Origin: CAWBAT01 sp963810905
GTDB taxonomy: Bacteria > Acidobacteriota > Terriglobia > Versatilivoradales > Versatilivoraceae
Direction: 5' to 3'
Length of the DNA stretch: 64,000 nucleotides
NCBI GenBank assembly: GCA_963810905.1
Contig: CAWEPG010000013.1
Location: 310,001-374,000, forward strand
The translations under genes and the position numbers were made by a program. The notes beneath the pieces are model-generated. The model searched no databases. It was not told the DNA's origin and saw only the letters and a program-made list of their open reading frames with translations. This document shows, piece by piece, positions 36,335 through 45,722 of this stretch (position 1 is the first letter of the stretch; the number at the start of each line of letters is the position of its first letter).

Positions 36335-39013
36335 CTATTCGCCTCTTGAGGCGTTTTCGCCTATGTTGATCAAGATCTCGGCGATCAGACCCGTCCAGCC
36401 GGTTTGATGGCTGGCACCGCAACCACGGCCTGTGTCGCCGTGAAAATACTCGTGGAAGGGGATCAGATCGCGCCAATGCGGATCCTTATTAAAAAGCTGA
36501 CAGGAACCAAAGACTGGGCGATTGCCTTCCTTGTCACGTAGAAAAATGTTTGCCAGCCGCTGTGCCAGTTCGTTGGCTACCTCGTCCAGAGTTTTCATCC
36601 TACCCGAACCCGTCGGGCATTCGACCTGGAACTGTTCGCCATAATAGAGATAATCTTGTCGTAATGAGGAAAGGATAAGGTAATTGACCGGGACCCAGAT
36701 TGGCCCGCGCCAATTGGAATTTCCGCCGAAGAGACTGTTCGTCGATTCACCCGGCTCGTAGTCCAATCGATACTCTTGGCCGCCCAAGTTGAAGACCAAC
36801 GGATGATCCCGGTGATAACGAGAGACGGATCGGATACCATAGGGAGATAAGAACTCACTTTCATCCAGCATATATCCCAACATACGCCGCAACTGATCCG
36901 GTCGCACAAGCCCCAACAACAAGTTGTTGTTGGGCCCGGGAACAACCATCGGCCCGACACTTTCAACCAGGTCCGGGCGATGTTGGATAAACCACTGCCG
37001 TCGGCGCTGGAAATCAGGGTATTGATCGAAGGTATCCGCAGGGACGGTCGATGCACCAAAGATAGGAACAAAGCCAACCATGGTGCGAGCCCGCACGGGG
37101 AATTCTTCATTTTCCTTCGAGAAAACAGAGTCGTAAAAGAAACCGTCTTCTTCGTCCCAGAGCGACTTCTGCGAATCGTGCTGGCTGTTGACGGCGTTAG
37201 CAATGTAGACGTAATGCTCCCAGAATTTGCTGGCAAGATCCTCGTAAGCGGGATTTTGGTTGGCTAGCAACAAGGCTGTGGACAACATGCTCTTGGCGAA
37301 GGCCGCCATCCAACTCGTCCCATCAGCCTGTCCCAGAAAATAACCCGGTGGGAGCTTATCTCGATCGAAGGCGCCGATGTTGTCCATCCCCAGGAAGCCT
37401 CCCTGGAAGATGTTCTTTCCGAGAGGGTCCTTGCGGTTGACCCACCAGGTGAAGTTCAGGAGCATCTTCTGAAACACTCGCTCGACAAAAGCAAAATCGG
37501 CCACGCCGGTGCGTTCACTCTCAGTTTCAAAGACCGATCTTGCAGCCAGAGATAACATTGGCGGATTGACTGCACTGAAATCCCACTCGTAGGCTGGAAT
37601 CTGCCCATTGGGATGCATCGTCCATTCGCGGAGCATCAGTATGATCTGTTCTTTGGCAAATTGCGGATCAACATGCGCCAGGGCGATACAATGGAAGCCC
37701 AGATCCCAAGATGCAAACCACGGGAATTCCCATTTGTCCGGCATCGAGATCACATCGCGGGTAAAGAAATGCGTCCAATCGTGGTTGCGCCCTTCCTTGC
37801 GTTGGAGCGGGGGGACGGGTTCAGAAGGATCACCCTCCAACCAGTCGCCGACGACATAGTGGTAATATTGTTTAGACCATAACAGCCCGGCGAAGGCTTG
37901 TCGCGCCACCAGTTTAACATCCGCAGAGAGATGTTCCGGTAATACAACATTATAGAATTCGTCCGCCTCCTCTTGACGTTCCTCCAGAATCGCGTCGAAA
38001 TCGGCAAAGGGCGACTCGTGCGGATGACCGTCGATCAGGGGAGACAGCCGTAAATCGTAGCTGACCGTTTCTCCGGCATTGACGGTGCGGAAGTAATGTG
38101 CGGCAGCTTTAGTGCCCATGGCAGATGGGTTCACGGCACCGTGCCTGCTATTCACAACATAGTCATGAAAGGCGTCTTTGACGTAGGGCGTTGGCGGGGG
38201 GACTCGATACAAACGCTCTGTATTGGTCTCATTCTCGGTAAATAGCAATTCATCGGCGCCGTCACAATACAGAACATATTCGCCCAACCGCCAATGCTTG
38301 GCTATCAGGGCGTTTGGTCTTTTGCGCCCGATTGCCAGCGCGGCAATCGAGGGACGGCGGGGATCACGACCCCAGCTCCAAGTATTGCGAAACCAAAGGG
38401 TCGGCAGCAGATGAATCGGCGCCGCCTTCGGCCCGCGATTGCTGACATGAACGCGAATCAATAGGTCCTCAGGCTCAGCCTTGGCGTATTCCATCACGAC
38501 ATCGAAGTAGCAACTCTGTTCGAAAATTCCCGTGTCGACCAGCTCGTACTCCATTTGAGACTTGTTGCGGAGCTGGTTCTCTTCGAGCAGCTGCGCGTAA
38601 GGAAACTCGGCCTGAGGATATTTGTAGAGATACTCCATGTAAGAGTGCGTTGGCGTGTTATCGAGGTAAAAGTAGTACTCCTTGACGTCCTCGCCGTGGT
38701 TGCCTTCATTGCCAGTCAAACCAAACAAACGCTCTTTTAGAATCGGATCGCGCCCATTCCAGAGGGCCAAAGCGAAACAAAGATACTGGTGCCGGTCACA
38801 GATTCCGCCGAGACCATCCTCATTCCAACGATAAGCTCGCGAGCGGGCATGATCATGCGGGAGATAATTCCAGGCATCACCGTCGGCACTGTAATCCTCG
38901 CGCACCGTACCCCACGCGCGCTCCGAAAGAAATGGCCCCCACCGATTCCAGTGACCTTTCTGCTGTTGGTTCATCAGCAGACGAACCCCTTCACGCGTGT
39001 CGTAGATGTTCAT
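36335..39013 (-). CDS. GH63-type glucosidase, copy 1
   Basis: Large (about 892 residues) glucosidase-like protein of GH63 without a signal peptide, so probably cytoplasmic. Landmarks: RWGPFLSERAWGTVREDYS near the start, NEGNHGEDVKEYYFYLD, TNTERLYRVP, GLLWSKQYYHYVVGDWLEG, the catalytic-core stretch WEFPWFASWDLGFHCIALAH, TWWVNRKDP, LWDEEDGFFYDSVF, and FGGNSNWRGPIWVPVNYLI. The ATG at 39013 is chosen because upstream codons lie in repeat sequence. Clearly paralogous to the gene at 40758-43454, with a GH13 enzyme between. Bacterial GH63 members act on short alpha-glucosides; the substrate here is unknown. Intact frame. Confidence 0.85.
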   Translation of the reverse strand: MNIYDTREGVRLLMNQQQKGHWNRWGPFLSERAWGTVREDYSADGDAWNYLPHDHARSRAYRWNEDGLGGICDRHQYLCFALALWNGRDPILKERLFGLTGNEGNHGEDVKEYYFYLDNTPTHSYMEYLYKYPQAEFPYAQLLEENQLRNKSQMEYELVDTGIFEQSCYFDVVMEYAKAEPEDLLIRVHVSNRGPKAAPIHLLPTLWFRNTWSWGRDPRRPSIAALAIGRKRPNALIAKHWRLGEYVLYCDGADELLFTENETNTERLYRVPPPTPYVKDAFHDYVVNSRHGAVNPSAMGTKAAAHYFRTVNAGETVSYDLRLSPLIDGHPHESPFADFDAILEERQEEADEFYNVVLPEHLSADVKLVARQAFAGLLWSKQYYHYVVGDWLEGDPSEPVPPLQRKEGRNHDWTHFFTRDVISMPDKWEFPWFASWDLGFHCIALAHVDPQFAKEQIILMLREWTMHPNGQIPAYEWDFSAVNPPMLSLAARSVFETESERTGVADFAFVERVFQKMLLNFTWWVNRKDPLGKNIFQGGFLGMDNIGAFDRDKLPPGYFLGQADGTSWMAAFAKSMLSTALLLANQNPAYEDLASKFWEHYVYIANAVNSQHDSQKSLWDEEDGFFYDSVFSKENEEFPVRARTMVGFVPIFGASTVPADTFDQYPDFQRRRQWFIQHRPDLVESVGPMVVPGPNNNLLLGLVRPDQLRRMLGYMLDESEFLSPYGIRSVSRYHRDHPLVFNLGGQEYRLDYEPGESTNSLFGGNSNWRGPIWVPVNYLILSSLRQDYLYYGEQFQVECPTGSGRMKTLDEVANELAQRLANIFLRDKEGNRPVFGSCQLFNKDPHWRDLIPFHEYFHGDTGRGCGASHQTGWTGLIAEILINIGENASRGE

Positions 39014-39064
39014 GGGAAGATTTCGAATAGAAACACAATAAATAATGGACCAAATCTCGCATGG

Positions 39065-39151
39065 ACCCCCCTCAAGTCCCCCCTTAAATAAAGGGGGGAC
39101 GACTCTTGCGACCATGTCCCCCCTTGCACAAGGGGGGACTTGAGGGGGGTG
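39065..39151. repeat. Tandem G/C-tract palindromes
   Basis: Two palindromes in series: CCCCCCTCAAGTCCCCCCTT with AAATAAAGGGGGGAC, then GTCCCCCCTTGCACAAGGGG and GGACTTGAGGGGGG. The outer halves are complementary over more than 20 bases, so the whole 87 bp could fold into one long stem. It lies between the GH13 and GH63 genes of one operon. Confidence 0.65.
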
Positions 39152-39198
39152 AGGAATTGCGGGCAAACAATATTTAATGCATCTGCATTAATTAAGGT

Positions 39199-40680
39199 CT
39201 AATCAATTTTCAGCAACGAGAAAACTGACGCTTGCCAGGGAGTTGCATCCAGGTAGAGTCCGCCCGATTGTAAATCATTTCCATCCCAGTCGTAAATTGC
39301 CTGGCCCATTTGATCCTGGAGTCGCCACTGACTACCAGCAAGGTCTGTAAATGGCAGTTGAACCTTGCATTGGCTCTGGTTCGGAGCATAGTTCACGGTC
39401 ACCAGCAGCCGCTTTCCATTGGGCTCCTGCCAAGCAAACACCAGGAAACAATCCCAAGTCGGATTCCCATCCCAGGCAGGCCTGCACTCCAGTACTTGCC
39501 ATCGACCCTCGCGCACAATCAGTTGGCGCAGCACGGAAAGCAACCGATCATAAAACTGTTCCAACTTCTGATCGGGAGATTCATCCGGCCCACGACGGAG
39601 ATGAGGAGAGATTCTTTTCTTCCGCCCCTGAAATTGTCCCTGATGGAAGAAGCGCAGCCCAGGAGCCAAAAAGGTGATGACGGCCGCAGCCTCATGCATC
39701 CCGGGCGAAAAGGTCACGGCAGCCCTGGGTTCGTCGTGGTTTTCCAGAAATCGGGCCAGTTTGTTCTGGTAATCGAGCCCGGCGAAAAGGTGCTCGCGCA
39801 CGGGACGCGCGTGTCCCTCGCGCAATCGGTCGTAAAGCCGCTTATCGTAAGCGTAGTCAAAACCTTGTTGTTGCATAATCCATTCCATATCCCAATAGAC
39901 TTCGGCCATGAAGCAAAAATCAGGGAACTGTTCCCGAACGCGCTGTGTCGCTTTTGGCCAGAAGGGTTGAGACGGGGTGTTCCAGGTCCGTTCGAAAACT
40001 TCCGGCAACACGAGCATGGCCATATCGCAGCGCACGCCGTCACATTGACCGGCAATCTTCATCAACTCCCCGGTCATGGCCTCTTGCGTATTGGGGTTGC
40101 CATAGTTGAGCTGAAGCGTATCAGGCCAGCCGGAAAAGTAAGGATCCCGGCCATAAGCTAGAATGAGGTCGCCCTGTTTGCGCTGAATCCGGGTGTAGTT
40201 TTGGGGCGCTCTTAACAGATCGCCCTCGCTCCCGGGTACGTAATACTCCGGGTGATCTTCCACCCAAGGGTGATCCAGGCCAGTATGGTTGGGAACAAAG
40301 TCGAGCATCAAACGCAGCCCATACTTCTGGAGGCGGTAGCGGAGCCGGGCCAGGGCAGGATCTCCGCCCAGGGCAGGTTGAACTGCGTAGCCGGTGATCG
40401 CAAACCCGGAACCGGCGATGTCTTCTTCGCGCAAATCCGGCAGTGTCTCTTTAAATTCCTGGCGCCAATCCGCATTGGTTCTGGATACTCGCTGCCCTGC
40501 CAAGCCGGTCTGCCAGACGCTCAGAAACCAGACCCAGTCAAACCCCATCTCGGCCAGGCGTTCCAGTTCGACATCCGGGATATCATCCAGAGTTGCCGGC
40601 CGGCGCAGCTGACGGGACAGTTCCGTGAGCCAGACACGAGTGTTTATTTGGTAGAGCGAAGGATAGAGTGGTTCATGCAT
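39199..40680 (-). CDS. GH13 alpha-amylase-family enzyme
   Basis: Alpha-glucan-active enzyme with a TIM barrel; no signal peptide, so intracellular. Family motifs in order: MLDFVPNHTGLDHPW (region I), DGVRCDMAMLVLPE with the nucleophile Asp (region II), CFMAEVYWDMEW with the acid/base Glu (region III) and FLENHDEPRAAV with the third Asp (region IV). The C-terminal beta domain includes LLVTVNYAPNQSQCKVQLPF. Length about 493. ATG at 40680 matches the usual start (MHEPLYPSLYQINTRVW), but an ATG at 40722 after GAGCGGG is possible. Placed between two GH63 genes in the same orientation; exact substrate (maltooligosaccharide, trehalose or glycosylglycerate type) not determinable. Confidence 0.85.
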   Translation of the reverse strand: MHEPLYPSLYQINTRVWLTELSRQLRRPATLDDIPDVELERLAEMGFDWVWFLSVWQTGLAGQRVSRTNADWRQEFKETLPDLREEDIAGSGFAITGYAVQPALGGDPALARLRYRLQKYGLRLMLDFVPNHTGLDHPWVEDHPEYYVPGSEGDLLRAPQNYTRIQRKQGDLILAYGRDPYFSGWPDTLQLNYGNPNTQEAMTGELMKIAGQCDGVRCDMAMLVLPEVFERTWNTPSQPFWPKATQRVREQFPDFCFMAEVYWDMEWIMQQQGFDYAYDKRLYDRLREGHARPVREHLFAGLDYQNKLARFLENHDEPRAAVTFSPGMHEAAAVITFLAPGLRFFHQGQFQGRKKRISPHLRRGPDESPDQKLEQFYDRLLSVLRQLIVREGRWQVLECRPAWDGNPTWDCFLVFAWQEPNGKRLLVTVNYAPNQSQCKVQLPFTDLAGSQWRLQDQMGQAIYDWDGNDLQSGGLYLDATPWQASVFSLLKID

Positions 40681-40757
40681 GTCAGTTTTTGCGGCCCGCA
40701 GCCGCCCTCCGAATTTGATCATCCCGCTCAGGATCTGCTTCGACAATCGAAGCGAAC

Positions 40758-43454
40758 TTACCAAGTCTCAGGAATTGCTCGGACGTACTGCGTAGCGAAC
40801 AGGTGCATGGCCCGGGCAATGATTCCGGTCCAACCGGTCTGGTGGCTTGCCCCGAGGCCGGCCCCGTTGTCGCCATGAAAGTACTCGAAGAACAAGAGGT
40901 AATCGCGCCAGTGTGGATCATCCTGGAACTTCCCGATCCCTCCATAGACCGGTCGTCGACCTTCGCTGTTGCGCAGAAAAATGCTTGCCAGTCGGCGTGT
41001 GATCTCTTCGGCCACCTGATAGAGATTCATCTGCCGCCCGGAGCCTGTAGGACATTCCACGGTGAGGGCATTGCCGTAGTAGGTGTGGTACTGCAGCAGG
41101 GCGCGGATGATCAACGAGTTGACGGGCATCCAGATGGGCCCGCGCCAATTCGAGTTCCCGCCAAACATGCCGGTGTCGGACTCCGCCGGCAGATAGGGGA
41201 CCCGATATTCCTGGTCCTCTACTCGGAAAACGTAGGGATGCTCTGCGTGGTAGCGCGAGATCGAACGGATGCCATAAGGGCTCAGAAACTCTTTCTCGTC
41301 GAGCATCTTCGCCAGTACGCGGCGAAGCTTAGTTTCATTCAAGATCGCAGCCAGCCGCCGGTCCGCCTGACCGGGCTTGCCGGGATCGTGGATGAAGGCT
41401 GTCAGCTCCGGGCGAGCCTTGAGGAACCTACGGAAGCGTTGGCGCAACTCTGGATACGCTGCCAGGCCCGCCCCTTCGAATACGGTCACGGCGCAAAAGG
41501 GGAGCAGGCCTACTATGGACCGCACCTTCAGACGCTGGGCCCCGCCGTCCGGCAGGCGAAGCACGTCGTAGAAGAAGCCGTCCTCCTCATCCCACATTCC
41601 AGTGTCCTCGCCAGTGTGCATCATCGACGATGCGATCCAAAGGAAATGCTCGAAGAACTTGACGCACATGTCCAGATAAGCTGGTCGTTCGAGCGCCAGT
41701 TCCACGGAGATCTCGAGCATGTTTTGGCAGAAGAGCGCCATCCAGGCGGTGCCGTCAGCCTGTTCCAGGTACCCGCCGGTCGGCAATGGTGCACTTCGGT
41801 CGAACACCCCGATATTGTCCAGCCCAAGGAATCCGCCCTCAAAAACATTATTGCCCGATCGATCCTTCCGGTTTACCCACCAGGTGAAGTTCAGCACCAG
41901 CTTGTGGAAGGCGCGCTCGAGCCATTCGACGTCATTCTGGCCGCGCCGAGTCTTCTGCAGGCGATAGGTGAAGATGGTGGCCCAGGCGTGCACCGGTGGA
42001 TTCACATCGCCAAAGTTCCACTCATAGGCGGGAAGTTGTCCGCTGGGGTGCAGGTAACGCTCCCGGAGTATCAGGTCTAGTTGCCCTTTGGCGAAGTCTT
42101 CGTCCACGAGCGACAGCGCGAGGACATGGAAGGCCAGATCCCAGGCCGCATACCAGGGGTATTCCCACTTGTCCGGCATCGATAGGATGTCGGCATTGTA
42201 CATGTGTTGCCAACCACCGTTGCGGGGGCTGGCACGCCGCATCGGATCCAATGGATCGGCACCGCGCTCTACGAGCCACTGTTCAACATCGTAGTAATAA
42301 TACTGTTTGGACCAGAGCATGCCAGCCAGCGCTTGTCGCATGACGTTGACTGCATCAGGATGAAGCGTTGACGGGATGACCGAGGCGTAGAACTCATCGG
42401 CTTCCTCCCGGCGCACCCGTATCATGGCATCAAAGCCGCTACCAAACGGACCAACCTGCTCATTCTCAACTGGAATGACCGCAAGAGGCGACACGTCGCT
42501 CAATCGAAGACGAAGGGTCCGGGATTCCCCAGCTCCCACCGTCAGCGGGTAATGGATCGACGCCTTTGTCCCCATCTTCTTGGGGTTCACCGCGTCCTGG
42601 CGGCCATGGATGATGTAGTTATTGATGCCATCCTTCACAAAAGGAGTACGGTTGGGAAAACCGGAGAGACGTTCTGTATTGGTCTCATTCTCCGTAAAGA
42701 GCAGCGCTGCCGCACCTTCACAGTAGAAAAATCGCTCCCCGAGTTCAGGAACCCCTGCCATGATCACCCCGATATCCTCGTCGTGGTAGACCTGCCGGAG
42801 CCCTGGTCGAGGCACATTCCCGCCCCACGACCATACGTTGCGAAACCAGACTGTCGGTAGCACGTCGAGCGTCGCCGACTCCGGACCACGATTGCACACA
42901 GTGATCTGGATGAGGATGTCTTCGGAAGAGGCTTTCGCGTATTCGACGAATACGTCGAAGTAGCGATCTTGATCGAACACTCCCGTATCCAGCAACTCGT
43001 ACTCCCACTCGTGGCGACCCCTGCGGCTGTTGGTCTCCACCAGATTGGCGTACGGATAGGCTGCCTGAGGATATTTATAAAGGTACTTCATGTACGAGTG
43101 CGTTGGAGTTGAGTCGAGGTAGAAGTAGTACTCCTTAACGTCCTCGCCGTGGTTGGCCTCAGAATTGGTCAACCCAAACAGGCGTTCTTTGAGGATCGGA
43201 TCCTTGCCATTCCACAGGGCCAGAGCGAAGCAGAGGAGCTGTCGGTCATCAGAAATACCTGCCAGGCCATCTTCTCCCCAGCGGTAGGCGCGGGAACGAG
43301 CCTGGTCGTGATTGAAATAGCCCCAAGCATTGCCATCTTGGCTATAGTCTTCGCGCACGGTTCCCCACTGCCGCTCACTGAGGTACGGGCCCCACTTCTT
43401 CCAGGAAACCTTCCGCTCTCGATCCTCTTTAAGCCGGAATTGTTCTGCGTTCAT
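40758..43454 (-). CDS. GH63-type glucosidase, copy 2
   Basis: Paralogue of the enzyme at 36335-39013; 898 residues, intact, starting behind AGAGGAAG with KKWGPYLSERQWGTVREDYS. Shared blocks include NHGEDVKEYYFYLDSTPTHS, LLFTENETNTERLSGFPN, MLWSKQYYYYDVEQWLVERG, WEYPWYAAWDLAFHVLALSL, LNFTWWVNRKDRSGNNVFEG, MWDEEDGFFYDVLRLPDGG and FGGNSNWRGPIWMPVNSLII. No signal peptide. It heads the operon GH63-GH13-GH63-glucokinase. Divergence is mainly in loops (around residues 225-245 and 400-410), suggesting different substrate preference. Function beyond GH63 family is inferred. Confidence 0.85.
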   Translation of the reverse strand: MNAEQFRLKEDRERKVSWKKWGPYLSERQWGTVREDYSQDGNAWGYFNHDQARSRAYRWGEDGLAGISDDRQLLCFALALWNGKDPILKERLFGLTNSEANHGEDVKEYYFYLDSTPTHSYMKYLYKYPQAAYPYANLVETNSRRGRHEWEYELLDTGVFDQDRYFDVFVEYAKASSEDILIQITVCNRGPESATLDVLPTVWFRNVWSWGGNVPRPGLRQVYHDEDIGVIMAGVPELGERFFYCEGAAALLFTENETNTERLSGFPNRTPFVKDGINNYIIHGRQDAVNPKKMGTKASIHYPLTVGAGESRTLRLRLSDVSPLAVIPVENEQVGPFGSGFDAMIRVRREEADEFYASVIPSTLHPDAVNVMRQALAGMLWSKQYYYYDVEQWLVERGADPLDPMRRASPRNGGWQHMYNADILSMPDKWEYPWYAAWDLAFHVLALSLVDEDFAKGQLDLILRERYLHPSGQLPAYEWNFGDVNPPVHAWATIFTYRLQKTRRGQNDVEWLERAFHKLVLNFTWWVNRKDRSGNNVFEGGFLGLDNIGVFDRSAPLPTGGYLEQADGTAWMALFCQNMLEISVELALERPAYLDMCVKFFEHFLWIASSMMHTGEDTGMWDEEDGFFYDVLRLPDGGAQRLKVRSIVGLLPFCAVTVFEGAGLAAYPELRQRFRRFLKARPELTAFIHDPGKPGQADRRLAAILNETKLRRVLAKMLDEKEFLSPYGIRSISRYHAEHPYVFRVEDQEYRVPYLPAESDTGMFGGNSNWRGPIWMPVNSLIIRALLQYHTYYGNALTVECPTGSGRQMNLYQVAEEITRRLASIFLRNSEGRRPVYGGIGKFQDDPHWRDYLLFFEYFHGDNGAGLGASHQTGWTGIIARAMHLFATQYVRAIPETW

Positions 43455-43623
43455 GAATCTAACTTCCTCTGATTTTGATGGATAGCCAGACGAGATCTAA
43501 ATAAATGAATTAATATGGCTGGTTATCATCTTCCCAACAGATTCGCCTCCAGTCAAGACCGCGCACCATAATAAGAATGGATGTTCTTTTCATCTACCCA
43601 CTCCTGAAGCATGAGCTTTATTA

Positions 43624-43688
43624 ACCCCCCTGAGGTCCCCCCTGTCCAAGGGGGACATTTCTTGGACAAGGGGGGACTTCAGGGGGGT
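43624..43688. repeat. G/C-tract palindrome pair
   Basis: AACCCCCCTGAGGTCCCCCC, TGTCCAAGGGGGACATTTC, TTGGACAAGGGGGGACTTCA and GGGGGGTT form a nested near-perfect palindrome of 65 bp between the antiporter and the GH63 gene. Same family as the repeats at 39.1, 47.9, 56.2 and 61.4 kb. Confidence 0.65.
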
Positions 43689-43718
43689 TCACCGCTTCGC
43701 CGGCATTCTAATGGTGCT

Positions 43719-44957
43719 TCACGTCAACCCAGTTTTATTGCCTTGATGCTCCGGCGCATTGGCATCTAAAGCCGCGATCTTGGCGGCATACAGGTTGATA
43801 CCAGGAATGGCGCTCAACCCATGGGCAAAAATGCTCAGCAAAACTGTCATCGTCACGGTGAACTTGATGGTGGACTCCCCCGGCAGGTGTGCTTTGCTTT
43901 CCAGGTAAACTAACCCAAGAACGATCGAAGCCAGGCCGCGCGGACCGAACCATCCCATAAAGATCACGCTAGCCATACTCAAGTGCGTGCCCAGCAGCGC
44001 GAGCGCCACCGGCAGCATTCGCACCACCGTCAGGCTGAAGACGGCATACAACAGCATGTCGGTGGTGAAGTGTTGCACTGAGCGTACAACCAGTAGCCCG
44101 AACAGAAAAAAAACGAAAAGATTGAGCAGTTGCCCCCATTCTTCCGTGAACTCGAGGCTGTGTTTCCCAGCGTCCTTAAACCCCACCTGCACCGCCAAGC
44201 CAGCCACGAATGCTGCAATGAACATGCTTGCGCCAGCGGCTTCAGAAGCGAGTGCACAGAGCAGCGGTAACGCTACGACCCCGATTTGGAGGAAGGAAGC
44301 CGCCATGGATTTCCGGTGGGTTGCAAAGCCCAAAAGCCCCCCTCCCATCAGGCCAATTCCCAATCCAATGACTGCTCCGAAACCAAGCTGCTCCAGGATG
44401 TACGGCGCCAAACGCTCGTCGCGGCTTGGTCCGCTGGTTGCGGCCAGGGCGATGAAGAACATCATAAAAGGGACTGACAGCCCGTCATTGAGCCCTGCTT
44501 CCACGTTGAGAGCCTGGCGAATCCGCGTCGGCACGCGAGGACTGGACACAATGACCTGTCCAAGCCCGGCATCCGTCGGGGCGAGAATCGCGGCCAGAAT
44601 GCCGGCTTCCCAAATGGAGAGCTGACGAAAGACAAGCCGCGCGCCGAGAGCGCCAAGGAGAATGGTCAATAGCATCCCTATGCTCAGCAGGCGAGCGGGA
44701 AGGTTGCGAATGCTCTTTAACAAGCGGAGATCGGTGCGGCTGGCGTCGGTGAAGAGCAGCAACACCAAGCCTGCCTCAGCGATCTGGAGAAAGACTTGAG
44801 GACTGCCTTTTTGCTCCCGGAGTTCTGGCAGGAAAAGCACAACACACATCCCCGCAGCCGTGAACACGATCGGGGCCGTCAAGACGGTCCGCTCCAGTCG
44901 TCCGGAAACCAGGCTGTAGATGAAAATCAGCCCGATAAAAATAGCGATGAACGGCAT
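43719..44957 (-). CDS. Cation:proton antiporter (CPA/NhaP-like)
   Basis: Na+(K+)/H+ antiporter of the inner membrane, 412 residues, about 12 helices, intact. The transport core has AAILAPTDAGLGQVIVSS and RQALNVEAGLNDGLSVPFMM, in which the Asn-Asp pair is the ion site of electroneutral CPA1-type exchangers. FMGWFGPRGLASIVLGLVYL is the conserved late arginine region. Starts 39 bp after the FUSC gene and has the same orientation, so the two may be co-transcribed. Ion specificity unknown. Confidence 0.88.
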   Translation of the reverse strand: MPFIAIFIGLIFIYSLVSGRLERTVLTAPIVFTAAGMCVVLFLPELREQKGSPQVFLQIAEAGLVLLLFTDASRTDLRLLKSIRNLPARLLSIGMLLTILLGALGARLVFRQLSIWEAGILAAILAPTDAGLGQVIVSSPRVPTRIRQALNVEAGLNDGLSVPFMMFFIALAATSGPSRDERLAPYILEQLGFGAVIGLGIGLMGGGLLGFATHRKSMAASFLQIGVVALPLLCALASEAAGASMFIAAFVAGLAVQVGFKDAGKHSLEFTEEWGQLLNLFVFFLFGLLVVRSVQHFTTDMLLYAVFSLTVVRMLPVALALLGTHLSMASVIFMGWFGPRGLASIVLGLVYLESKAHLPGESTIKFTVTMTVLLSIFAHGLSAIPGINLYAAKIAALDANAPEHQGNKTGLT

Positions 44958-44996
44958 CGATGAAGCCTCACGCCCTGGTCAAGGCTCGCTTAGAAC

Positions 44997-45605
44997 CTAC
45001 GATTTAACTGCTACCGCGACTTTCTCCGCATGTTGCATCGGCCAGATCTTGGCCATGAATAGGCTAACCAGCAGTCCCATCACACAGCCCAGGATGACTT
45101 CTGCCACTTTATGCAAGCCATGTTCGACACCAGTCAATTTCGATTGATGGACCAAGCCGGAGGCGATGACGATCGCGGCGGTGATTGGCGCTTGCCGCCA
45201 CATGGCCTGAACTCGGACCACATACGACGACAGGAGCACGCTTACCGCCAAAGCGAGGGGGAGAGTCCACGCACGCGGACCGCCGACAACGATGAAAAGC
45301 AGTCCAACGGCGCAACCGACAAGGGCATTGATAATCCGTCCGCGGAACATGAGGTACGCTTGTTCGACTTTCGGATCGCTGGCAGCGATCATCGAAGCAA
45401 TGGCCCAGATCGGGTTGCTGTCTGAAAACGACCGCAACAGATGCCAAAGAATAGCGCTCGCAATGAACACGTTCAAGGCAAAACGAACGCCGAGCAGATC
45501 ACCGCGGAAACGCTCCAGAACCTCCATTATTCTTCCCATATACTGCTTCTTCCACTCTGCCTGAGTTGCCGGATGGGTACTGCATGAATGGCAGGATTTC
45601 GCCAT
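44997..45605 (-). CDS. FUSC/aromatic-acid-exporter-like membrane protein
   Basis: Small inner-membrane protein with about six helices in the FUSC pattern: VRFALNVFIASAILWHLLRS, NPIWAIASMIAASDPKVEQA, FRGRIINALVGCAVGLLFIV, and TAAIVIASGLV, VILGCVMGLLVSLFMAKIWP. The short form lacks the large cytosolic domain of AaeB-type exporters. The start is uncertain: the frame is open to a TTG at 45662; ATG at 45605 or 45539 are alternatives, and no good ribosome site decides. The upstream residues contain a CHSC motif. Function unknown; export of small acids is a family-level guess. Confidence 0.65.
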   Translation of the reverse strand: MAKSCHSCSTHPATQAEWKKQYMGRIMEVLERFRGDLLGVRFALNVFIASAILWHLLRSFSDSNPIWAIASMIAASDPKVEQAYLMFRGRIINALVGCAVGLLFIVVGGPRAWTLPLALAVSVLLSSYVVRVQAMWRQAPITAAIVIASGLVHQSKLTGVEHGLHKVAEVILGCVMGLLVSLFMAKIWPMQHAEKVAVAVKS

Positions 45606-45722
45606 TTCAGCTGCATCGATTGACTCCCGACTGTTTTTGTTGAAACTCGAGAAAAGTGTCAATCCGTCGGGATTGATTTAAGCGGAAACTGCCGTCAACT
45701 TTACTGCTTGCGATGGGCCAAG

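Noticed and set aside
40803..42080. A 425-codon + strand open frame lying opposite the GH63 copy 2 gene
   Set aside because: Low-complexity, no domain pattern and no ribosome site; the - strand frame is fully conserved GH63 sequence. It is a GC-driven shadow.
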